Assembly (NCBI RefSeq): GCF_963973895.1
Contig: NZ_CAXBBF010000003.1
Length of the DNA: 64,000 bases
Source of the DNA: Porticoccus sp950063125
GTDB taxonomy: Bacteria > Pseudomonadota > Gammaproteobacteria > Pseudomonadales > Porticoccaceae
Direction: 5' to 3' (one strand)
Shown one piece after another: positions 53,935-60,111 of this stretch. Every line of letters starts with the position of its first letter. Position 1 is the stretch's first letter. A program made the position numbers and the translations under genes. Under the pieces are notes generated by a model that had not been told where the DNA came from, did not search any database, and saw only the letters and a program-made list of their open reading frames with translations.

Positions 53935-54521
53935 ATCCACTCGACCAAACTGCTCTGCAACAATTGTTTACCCATGCCCGCACCCACAGCAACTGGCAGG
54001 ATCGCGGCATCGCCGCCGATACCCTGCGCCAGCTCTACCAACTCACCGCCATGGGGCCCACCAGCATGAACGCCCAACCGGGACGGTTTGTATTCCTCAC
54101 CACCCCGGCGGCCAAACAGCAATTGCTACCGGCGCTGGCAGAGGGCAACCGCGACAAAACTCTGGCTGCACCCGTCACCATTATCGTCGCCCACGACCCG
54201 GCCTTCTACCGTCACATGCCGGAACTCTTTCCGCATTTTGAGGGAGCTGAAAAAATGTTTGCCGACAATGAAGAGCTGGCCCAAAGCACCGCCTTCCGCA
54301 ACGGCACCCTGCAGGGAGCCTGGCTGATCATGGCCGCCCGTGCACTGGGACTGGACTGCGGCCCGATGTCCGGTTTCGACAACGGCAAAACCGATGAGAT
54401 TTTCTTTACTGAAAATGGCTGGAAATCCAACTTCCTGATCAACCTCGGCTACGGCGATTCGCAAAAACTCCACCCCCGAGGCAAGCGGCTGGAGTTCGAA
54501 GAGGCCTGCCTGCTGCTGTAG
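53931..54521 (+). CDS. Nitroreductase family protein, RutE/HadB-like
   Basis: A 196-aa FMN-dependent nitroreductase-fold enzyme of the RutE (malonic semialdehyde reductase) subgroup. Typical parts are ALQQLFTHARTHSNWQDR, AMGPTSMNAQPGRFVF, LQGAWLIMAARALGLDCGPM and GYGDSQKLHPRGKRLEF. The rut pathway is not present here, so the substrate may be another aldehyde or nitro compound. Overlaps pirin by four bases; third gene of the operon. Confidence 0.87.
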   Translation: MNPLDQTALQQLFTHARTHSNWQDRGIAADTLRQLYQLTAMGPTSMNAQPGRFVFLTTPAAKQQLLPALAEGNRDKTLAAPVTIIVAHDPAFYRHMPELFPHFEGAEKMFADNEELAQSTAFRNGTLQGAWLIMAARALGLDCGPMSGFDNGKTDEIFFTENGWKSNFLINLGYGDSQKLHPRGKRLEFEEACLLL

Positions 54522-54543
54522 CATTGAGCCCACAACAACCAAC

Positions 54544-54567
54544 GCTGGTGCACCGATGGGCACCAGC
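54544..54567 (+). terminator. Weak terminator of the doxX-pirin-nitroreductase operon
   Basis: The arms GCTGGTGC and GCACCAGC pair around an eight-base loop and are followed by ATTCTTC. The T content is low, so termination is uncertain. Confidence 0.5.
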
Positions 54568-54614
54568 ATTCTTCATTCAGAAAATCGAAGCATTATCGAG
54601 GCATGGAATAAAGC

Positions 54615-54672
54615 AATAAAGGGGGCGGTGACTATTGAGAATAATTTGCAGTTGTCACCGACCCCTTTTATT
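54615..54672. repeat. GGGGTC-family inverted repeat, copy 1
   Basis: AATAAAGGGGGCGGTGAC (54615-54632) is the near-perfect inverse of GTCACCGACCCCTTTTATT (54654-54672), with one mismatch and one extra base. The spacer is 21 bases. Further copies are at 55376-55417 and 56172-56197. It lies 164 bases past the Rnk-like gene end. Confidence 0.75.
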
Positions 54673-54835
54673 GATTAACTCAAAAAAGCTTGGTTACCGG
54701 TATTTTATCCCAGTCAGTATAATAACAAGGTGGATTTTCACCCCTGATAAAGCACATAAGGCCAGCCATCAATCACGCGAGAAACGAGTGTGGGCTGTAT
54801 GGCACTGTTGGGCCTAGCCAAATTAATGCCGATAG

Positions 54836-55249
54836 TTACCGATGGTACTCTCCTGACCGTTCTGGCTGGTATACGATCTCCTCAATACAGACACGCAAGA
54901 GTCCTCCGCCAGGCTTTGGCCATTCGATTTGATCTCCTTGCGAAAGACCGAGCAGGGCGCTTCCTACCGGGGCAAGAATTGAAATCTTTGTACCGCTAGA
55001 GTCCATATCTTTTGGATATACCAACGTCAAGTTGAACTCCTCCTGTGACGACTCTACCCGAAATCTTACAGTAGAATTCATTGACACAACGGTCGATGGA
55101 ACCTTCTTCGGCTCCACTATTTCCGCCCGCGCCAGTTCGGCCTCTAATTCAGCTTTACCAGGAAATGTGCCATCTGGCACGGAGCCTAACAACGTATCGA
55201 GCCTATCTGCATCAAGCGATGAGATTACAATTTTTGGTCTAGTGTTCAT
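54836..55249 (-). CDS. rnk: Rnk-like nucleoside diphosphate kinase regulator (GreA/GreB C-domain family)
   Basis: A 137-aa protein with the Rnk layout. A short N-terminal helical part (KIVISSLDADRLDTLL) is followed by a FKBP-like GreA/GreB C-terminal domain. Seen are LTLVYPKDMDSSGTKISILA, APVGSALLGLSQGD and the closing LRVCIEEIVYQPE. Rnk binds RNA polymerase in competition with Gre factors. ATG at 55249 is preferred; a GTG two codons earlier is open. It is the leftmost of three A+T-rich leftward genes that may be integron cassettes. A GCCCAAC core-like site lies 23-29 bases past its stop. Confidence 0.8.
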   Translation of the reverse strand: MNTRPKIVISSLDADRLDTLLGSVPDGTFPGKAELEAELARAEIVEPKKVPSTVVSMNSTVRFRVESSQEEFNLTLVYPKDMDSSGTKISILAPVGSALLGLSQGDQIEWPKPGGGLLRVCIEEIVYQPERSGEYHR

Positions 55250-55277
55250 ATTCACTCTCTTCGTTGCATAGAATTGT

Positions 55278-55341
55278 TTGCCTGAGTTCCGCCCGGCGCC
55301 TCAAGAACCGGCACAGTTTACTGTGTCCAGTTGCCTGAGTT
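55278..55341. repeat. 11-bp direct repeat pair around a palindrome
   Basis: TTGCCTGAGTT is at 55278-55288 and again at 55331-55341. Between them is an imperfect palindrome, GGCACAGT-TT-ACTGTGTCC (55310-55328 region). It lies upstream of the Rnk-like gene and may be a remnant of a mobile insertion. Confidence 0.55.
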
Positions 55342-55375
55342 GTTAAAAGTTGACTGCATCGCTTTCTCGAATAAA

Positions 55376-55417
55376 GAATAAAAGGGGTCAGAATAAAAGG
55401 GGTCAATAAAAGGGGTC
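55376..55417. repeat. GGGGTC-family tandem repeat, copy 2
   Basis: GAATAAAAGGGGTCA occurs twice head-to-tail (55376-55390 and 55391-55405), followed by AATAAAAGGGGTC at 55405-55417 that continues as GGAGTGAATAAA. It is the same sequence family as at 54615-54672 and 56172-56197 and lies just past the DUF4145 gene end. Confidence 0.8.
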
Positions 55418-55449
55418 GGAGTGAATAAATTTCAGCTTTCCTGCGTCCG

Positions 55450-55484
55450 GCGCCGAAGGCGCGTAGTTGATTGATTTGTTAGGT
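55450..55484 (-). other. attC-like half-site at the end of the DUF4145 gene
   Basis: On the minus strand the core ACCTAAC (RYYYAAC, 55484-55478) overlaps the TAA stop codon. AAATCAATCAACTAC and then the GC-rich hairpin GCGCC-TTC-GGCGC follow. This is how many integron attC sites begin. The matching right core (GTTRRRY) is not found; the GGGGTC repeat lies in its place. So it is a half or decayed site. Confidence 0.45.
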
Positions 55485-56126
55485 GCCATCACGTTTCTGA
55501 ATTGCCTCTTTTGCCCTATCAGACACAAGCGAGTCATACATTGCCTCAACGTGTTTTGGTTGGCTAATCATTACCTCGGCAATTAGGTTAACTAGGGCAA
55601 AGAGCTTATTTGCCGTTTCTATATTGTCTTTCATGTCTAAGCTGCCAGGGTGAACAGCGTTGTTTCCAACGACCCGCACAACATCAAGCGCTTGCTGAAT
55701 TTTTGGAGGCAGGCCTTCTTTTACTAATTCAGCAATATCATCGTTAATGTTTTTACCTTTCTTTCCAAGCTCAATACATATCTTTTGGACAGCTAAACGT
55801 AAGAGCGCAGCCGCACCTCTTGGAGAGTCGTTTAATATTCTTCTTGCTTCGTCGAAATCTGCCTTTATGTCATCACTTAGATCAGGGTTAGGCGTAATTC
55901 CCGGAAGCTTAATAGGAAACACCAGATTCTGGTCTACCCAGATTGCATACTTCTCACAATTGTCACACCGTGTGAGACCCATATTATGATCAGCGTTGAC
56001 ACCAACACCTTCAAAATTCATAGATGGAAAAGCCCAACGCTGCTTGGAGTATGCAGAGCAGTTTGGACAATGAAATGTTTTAACACTGAACTCTGGGGAT
56101 CTGTATGGAAGTGATTTATTAGTCAT
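55479..56126 (-). CDS. DUF4145 domain protein
   Basis: A 215-aa protein. Two N-terminal cysteine pairs (FHCPNCSAY and TRCDNCEKY) may bind zinc. The DUF4145 region from about residue 90 follows, with SPRGAAALLRLAVQKICIEL and VVGNNAVHPGSLD. Such proteins are frequent in mobile islands and near defence genes, where their role is unclear. The gene is A+T-rich compared with its surroundings. It lies between a GTTAAGT core 13 bases ahead of its start and an ACCTAAC core at its stop codon, so it has the form of an integron cassette. The function is unknown. Confidence 0.8.
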   Translation of the reverse strand: MTNKSLPYRSPEFSVKTFHCPNCSAYSKQRWAFPSMNFEGVGVNADHNMGLTRCDNCEKYAIWVDQNLVFPIKLPGITPNPDLSDDIKADFDEARRILNDSPRGAAALLRLAVQKICIELGKKGKNINDDIAELVKEGLPPKIQQALDVVRVVGNNAVHPGSLDMKDNIETANKLFALVNLIAEVMISQPKHVEAMYDSLVSDRAKEAIQKRDGT

Positions 56127-56138
56127 ATGTTTCCTTGC

Positions 56139-56145
56139 ACTTAAC
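56139..56145 (-). other. Integron-like core site ahead of the DUF4145 gene
   Basis: The minus strand reads GTTAAGT, a match to GTTRRRY, 13 bases before the start codon of the DUF4145 gene. A cassette begins at such a point. A 7-base degenerate motif alone is weak; its place opposite the ACCTAAC core gives it weight. Confidence 0.4.
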
Positions 56146-56171
56146 AGCTAACTATAACGACTCGGGCACGG

Positions 56172-56197
56172 AATAAAGGGGTCGGTGACCCCTTTTA
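56172..56197. repeat. GGGGTC-family hairpin, copy 3
   Basis: AATAAAGGGGTC-GGT-GACCCCTTTTA is a short palindrome of the same family as copies 1 and 2. It lies 34 bases past the end of the unknown gene at 56231-57022. Confidence 0.8.
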
Positions 56198-56230
56198 CGC
56201 TTTTACGGAGCTGACGCTTTTGCTAGCGGA

Positions 56231-57022
56231 TTACTCACGCTGCAACTCCGGCTTCAGTTCCACCAGCTTGTCCACAAGGATATCTATCTCATCCGCGACA
56301 TCCCGGTATGACTTTCCCTGTTGCCCGAGATCATCCAGTGCCGACTTGATCAGGCTAACGCTGGGTTTCTTTATTTCGTAATCGGCTCGCATCTCGGAGT
56401 CTGACAGTTCCTCCATAATTTCAGAAAATGCTTCCCATTCGTCGAGCCGCGGGTCTTCTTCGGCTAGATTACTCTCATGTTCTGTAATCAGCTTTTCGGC
56501 ATCCGACGCAGTAAGACCCTTCTCCATCTTCAAGCCAAAGAACTTGCAGAATTCCTTTTGCTCTTTAGTCGGTGGCCGGCTCTCCCACTCTTTGACGTTA
56601 TCCGGGTCCGATAATATTTGCGCAACCTCATGCCGGGCTTTCGTCTGATTCATTCCCTTCGTCGATCTTTTGAAGAATCGTAAGATAGCCAGAGCGTTCT
56701 CATCAGCCGGTTCATGCATGCCGATAAGATCCGAAGCCTGACCTTTTGAAATTGTCTTCCCCGCTTTTATTCCAAGATCGTCAAGTCGAGTCTTTTGACG
56801 TTCGGTGACATCGTCGAAATACCATTTCGGAAAAATATCTTCCTTTCCCACGATTTTGTGTTCTTCTGCTAATTTCCATCTCTCCCGAAGCCACTGTGAT
56901 TCGTCGTCTTCCCTGCGCGACCGATCAACGCTCGGTTGCGCCCGAGGCTTCGATTCATCAGACGGGCGTCTCAGAAAATAAACCACTAGCGCGATCACAG
57001 CGATACCAACTATGTATTCCAC
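56231..57022 (-). CDS. Hypothetical membrane-anchored protein with internal repeats
   Basis: A 263-aa protein I do not recognise. One N-terminal span (residues 3-18, IVGIAVIALVVYFL) anchors a charged cytoplasmic part. Two segments are alike: RQKTRLDDLGIKAGKTISKG (near 76-95, continuing QASDLI) and KEQKEFCKFFGLKMEKGLTA (near 154-173, continuing SDAEKLI). Both have the form Q-x7-GIK/GLK-x2-K-x-(I/L)-(S/T)-x3-A-x2-LI, a SAP- or SHOCT-like helical repeat. The start is GTG at 57022 with GAGGAGG ahead. It is the cassette-like gene nearest to the integrase remnant. Confidence 0.65.
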   Translation of the reverse strand: MEYIVGIAVIALVVYFLRRPSDESKPRAQPSVDRSRREDDESQWLRERWKLAEEHKIVGKEDIFPKWYFDDVTERQKTRLDDLGIKAGKTISKGQASDLIGMHEPADENALAILRFFKRSTKGMNQTKARHEVAQILSDPDNVKEWESRPPTKEQKEFCKFFGLKMEKGLTASDAEKLITEHESNLAEEDPRLDEWEAFSEIMEELSDSEMRADYEIKKPSVSLIKSALDDLGQQGKSYRDVADEIDILVDKLVELKPELQRE

Positions 57023-57178
57023 AATGCCTCCTCAAGCCCGCTAACAGTATGTTAATGATGGCTTTGCCATCATAATAATTATTAGAGTGCATTCCTCATA
57101 ATTCGGAGTTAGAAAATATACCTTCTCTAATATGCTAAATATCAATTGCTTATTCTTCATTTCGACAGGATGGCCTTA

Positions 57179-57202
57179 TTAAAGAGGGCAAGCCCTCTTT
57201 AA
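57179..57202. terminator. Perfect hairpin between the unknown gene and the integrase remnant
   Basis: TTAAAGAGGGC and GCCCTCTTTAA form an 11-bp perfect stem with an AA loop. It is followed by TTTT on the plus strand. It could be a terminator in an area without an active rightward gene, so its role is open. The rest of 57023-57178 is A+T-rich and holds nothing else I can recognise. Confidence 0.5.
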
Positions 57203-57204
57203 TT

Positions 57205-57461
57205 TTGCAGCTATTCTCGGCGGGACGTACAACAAACTTCATGGATGAGGTTGGCATGGCGAAATCTCTCTTTCTTGAATTTATTGTTTGGTTTGTGCAG
57301 GTTCGCAATTGCAGCAAACGAACCATTGATGTGTACCTGTGCTGGATCCAATATTTCATAGCGCTTTGTGGAAGGCAACTCTCGGGGACTTGGGGTTTTC
57401 TGATATCGAGGGTTTACTCGTCGTTCTAGCGGTGGAGAGGCCGGCATACAGAAGGAGGTGA
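57205..57461 (+). pseudogene. Frameshifted N-terminal remnant of an integron-type tyrosine integrase (IntI-like)
   Basis: The first frame reads FLEFIVWFVQVRNCSKRT and then IDVYLCWIQYFIALCGRQ. This is the SAM-like N-terminal domain of IntI (pattern R-x3-S-x-RT-x3-Y-x2-WI-x2-FI). Near 57378 the similarity passes to another frame: TLGDLGFSDIEGLLVVLAVE and RPAY, equal in form to LG-x-x-x-VEAFLSWLA-x-ER of integron integrases. It then stops at 57459. The catalytic Arg-His-Arg-Tyr domain is absent. A start at ATG 57256 is as likely as 57205. It reads away from the leftward cassette-like genes, as intI does in an integron. Confidence 0.72.
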
Positions 57462-57463
57462 GC

Positions 57464-57490
57464 AGCCCCCGCAGTCATCTGTAGGGGGCT
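57464..57490 (-). terminator. Weak stem-loop past leuA
   Basis: AGCCCCC (57464-57470) pairs with GGGGGCT (57484-57490) around a 13-base loop. There is no T run on the minus strand after it. It could help end leuA transcription. Nothing else is seen between the integrase remnant and leuA. Confidence 0.3.
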
Positions 57491-57571
57491 TGGACAGGAA
57501 ATCCGGGAATGGGTTTACTTTAATGAGCGCCACGCTGATGAGCACACCAACCTACTCATCGGCGCGGCATA

Positions 57572-59266
57572 TTAGCTGGCGATGGCTTCCATGTCCTCCT
57601 CCGACCTCGCTACCGCCCGGTGCCGACCGAGGCCATTGAAGATGGCCTTGATCGCCGCACTGATAATATTGCGATGCACCCCTACGCCAAATATTGCCTG
57701 ACCGTCGTCGATCTGCATTTCCAGATAGCACACCGCCTCCACCTCCGAGCCTGTTCCCAGGGCGTGTTCGTGGTAGTCGATGACGCGAATATTGCCGCCT
57801 AGGGCTTTTACCGCGGCGTCGATGGTGCCGTTGCCGATGCCGTTGACGGTTCTGGGCTTGCCGTCCTCGGTAAACCGGATTTGCACTTCAGTGGCGCCTT
57901 TATCGCCATGGCTGTGGGTGCTGACATCCGCCTCGGCAAAACTGTAGTCGCCGCTGTCCTGCAAATATTCCTGTTCAAACAGGGCGAAAATATCGGCGCT
58001 GGTGGCCTCGCGGCCCTCGCGGTCGGTGAAGGCTTTCACCACACGGCTGAATTCTATCTGCAGGCGGCGCGGCAGTTCCAGGCCGTACTGCTGTTGCAAC
58101 AGGAAGCTGACCCCCCCCTTGCCGGACTGGCTGTTGACCCGCACCACCGCTTCGTAGCCCCGGTTCAGGTCGGCGGGGTCGATGGGCAGGTAAGGCACCT
58201 CCCAGATCTCGCCCTCCACCCGCTGGGCAAAGCCTTTCTTGATGGCGTCCTGATGGGAACCGGAAAAGGCGGTGAACACCAGTTCGCCGGCATAGGGATG
58301 GCGCGGATGCACCGGCAACTGGTTGCACTCTTCCACGGTGCGGCGAATGGCCTCGATACGGGAAAAATCCAGCCCGGGGTGAACGCCCTGGGAATAGAGG
58401 TTCAGCGCCAGGGTGACAATATCCACATTGCCGGTGCGCTCGCCGTTGCCGAACAGGCAGCCCTCCACCCGATCGGCACCGGCCATCACCGCCAGTTCCG
58501 CCGCCGCCACTGCGGTGCCCCGATCGTTATGGGGATGGACACTGATGAGGATGCTGTCCCGGCGGTTCAGATTGCGGTCCATCCACTCCACCTGGTCGGC
58601 ATAGACATTGGGGGTGGACATCTCCACCGTGGCCGGCAAATTGAAAATCATCTTGTGCTCGGGGGTGGGCTGCCAGATAGCGCTGACCGCGTCGCACACC
58701 TCTTTGGCCACCGCCAGTTCGGTGCCGGAAAACACCTCCGGCGAATACTGGTAGACCCACTCGGTCTCCGGGTGCTGGCTGGTGTAGTGTTTGACCCAAC
58801 GAGTGCCCTGCTCGGCGATGGCCTTCACGCCTGCCACATCAGTGTTGTAGACGATGCGGCGGAATTGCGGCGCTGTGGGGTTGTACAGATGCACGATGGC
58901 ACGCCGGGCACCCACCACGGACTCCACGGTGCGGGCGATCAAATCCTCTCGTGCCTGGGTCAGCACCTCGATGGTGACATCCTCGGGGATACGGTCTTCC
59001 TCGATCAGGCGGCGCACGAAATTGAAGTCGGTATCGGAGGCAGCGGGGAACGCCACTTCGATCTCCTTGAAACCAATTTCCACCAGCATCTCGAAAAAAC
59101 GCAGCTTGGTGTCCACCGACATGGGGTCGATCAGGGACTGGTTGCCGTCCCGCAGGTCGGTGCTCATCCAGATGGGCGGTTTTTCGATCGTGCGGCCGGG
59201 CCAGCGGCGGTCGTGCAATTGCACTGGCACGAAAGCCCGGTATTTGCTGGCGGGATTGGTGATCAT
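57572..59266 (-). CDS. leuA: 2-isopropylmalate synthase (long form)
   Basis: First committed enzyme of leucine synthesis, 564 aa, LeuA type of Pseudomonas. The catalytic STDLRDGNQSL is near residue 35-45 and the metal motif HPHNDRGT near 240. The C-terminal LeuA regulatory domain binds leucine and ends the protein (VDxxEHALGTGSEV-like segment in VIDYHEHALGTGSE). ATG at 59266 was preferred because GGAG stands six bases upstream; the frame is open seven codons further. An Lrp-family gene is divergent, separated by 224 bases. No leuB, C or D is adjacent. Confidence 0.94.
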   Translation of the reverse strand: MITNPASKYRAFVPVQLHDRRWPGRTIEKPPIWMSTDLRDGNQSLIDPMSVDTKLRFFEMLVEIGFKEIEVAFPAASDTDFNFVRRLIEEDRIPEDVTIEVLTQAREDLIARTVESVVGARRAIVHLYNPTAPQFRRIVYNTDVAGVKAIAEQGTRWVKHYTSQHPETEWVYQYSPEVFSGTELAVAKEVCDAVSAIWQPTPEHKMIFNLPATVEMSTPNVYADQVEWMDRNLNRRDSILISVHPHNDRGTAVAAAELAVMAGADRVEGCLFGNGERTGNVDIVTLALNLYSQGVHPGLDFSRIEAIRRTVEECNQLPVHPRHPYAGELVFTAFSGSHQDAIKKGFAQRVEGEIWEVPYLPIDPADLNRGYEAVVRVNSQSGKGGVSFLLQQQYGLELPRRLQIEFSRVVKAFTDREGREATSADIFALFEQEYLQDSGDYSFAEADVSTHSHGDKGATEVQIRFTEDGKPRTVNGIGNGTIDAAVKALGGNIRVIDYHEHALGTGSEVEAVCYLEMQIDDGQAIFGVGVHRNIISAAIKAIFNGLGRHRAVARSEEDMEAIAS

Positions 59267-59490
59267 AAGGTTCTCCACGATTGACAAATAAGGCCCTGAG
59301 AAAAACCGGCAACCGAAGCAAAGGGTGCGGGTAACGGGACTCTGTCGGTGCCAGGGGCTTCTGGCCCACTGCTTTTCTCAGGATGGTTGACAGTTTAATG
59401 CGTTAACGACGGCATTTTATTGCTACTTGTATGGCATTTTTTATTATTTAAGCAATAATATGTTTATATAAATATTAATTGAGCAATTAT

Positions 59491-59952
59491 ATGAAATTAG
59501 ACACCTACGACCGGGCAATTCTGAGAAAGCTGCAACAGGAAGGGCGCATCTCCAACCAGGATCTGGCGGAAGAGGTGAACCTCTCACCATCTCCCTGCCT
59601 GCGTCGGGTGCGGCGTCTGGAAGAGGAAGGGGTTATCGATGGCTATACCGCCCGGCTGAACGCCCGGCGGCTGGGATTAAACCTGATGGCCTTTATCCAG
59701 ATCAGCATGGACAAGCATATCCCCGAGCGTTTCGAAGGGTTCGAATCGGCGGTTGCCAACTTCCCCGAGGTGCTGGAGTGCCATCTGATCACCGGGCAGG
59801 CGGCAGACTACCTGCTCAAGGTGGTGGTGGAGGATATGGACGGCTACCAGCAGTTTTTGCTGAATAAAATTACCCGTATCGAGGGGGTATCAGGGGTGCA
59901 ATCGTCCTTTGTTTTGAAATCGCCGCAGAATACGGCAACCTTGCCGGTATAA
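59491..59952 (+). CDS. Lrp/AsnC-family transcriptional regulator
   Basis: A 153-aa Lrp-type protein. The helix-turn-helix is in RISNQDLAEEVNLSPSPCLR (residues about 18-37), with SPCLRR typical of Lrp. The RAM ligand domain follows (FPEVLECHLITGQADYLLKV-like segment). The adjacent putA on the same strand and divergent leuA make either a target; an Lrp-type PutR activating putA with proline is known in alphaproteobacteria. ATG at 59491 is preferred over the TTG at 59479. The promoter region before it is very A+T-rich. Confidence 0.9.
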   Translation: MKLDTYDRAILRKLQQEGRISNQDLAEEVNLSPSPCLRRVRRLEEEGVIDGYTARLNARRLGLNLMAFIQISMDKHIPERFEGFESAVANFPEVLECHLITGQAADYLLKVVVEDMDGYQQFLLNKITRIEGVSGVQSSFVLKSPQNTATLPV

Positions 59953-60111
59953 GCGCCCATCAGGCGCTGAGAGATCTTCGGCTTTTTATAGCAACGACAG
60001 CATAGCCGGGCCGCTTACCAGCCCTGCTATTCGAAAGTTGCCTGATCAGCGTCCATACTTAACCCAAGCGCCCCTACTCAGCCCAGCGGTTATCGTTCAA
60101 GCAGAATAGCC

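Noticed and set aside
55479..56126. DUF4145 gene as part of a defence system
   Set aside because: DUF4145 occurs in defence islands, but no nuclease, helicase, restriction or toxin gene is adjacent here, so the claim has no support.
57881..59284. Long open frame (467 codons) on the plus strand
   Set aside because: It lies wholly antisense to leuA, whose protein is unmistakable; the translation is rich in His, Gly and Val and matches nothing. It is a by-product of G+C-rich codons.
58839..59369. Possible leucine leader peptide upstream of leuA (starting MGQKPLAP)
   Set aside because: Leucines are scattered, not in a run, the frame does not stop before leuA but runs on inside it, and no attenuator hairpin pair is visible.
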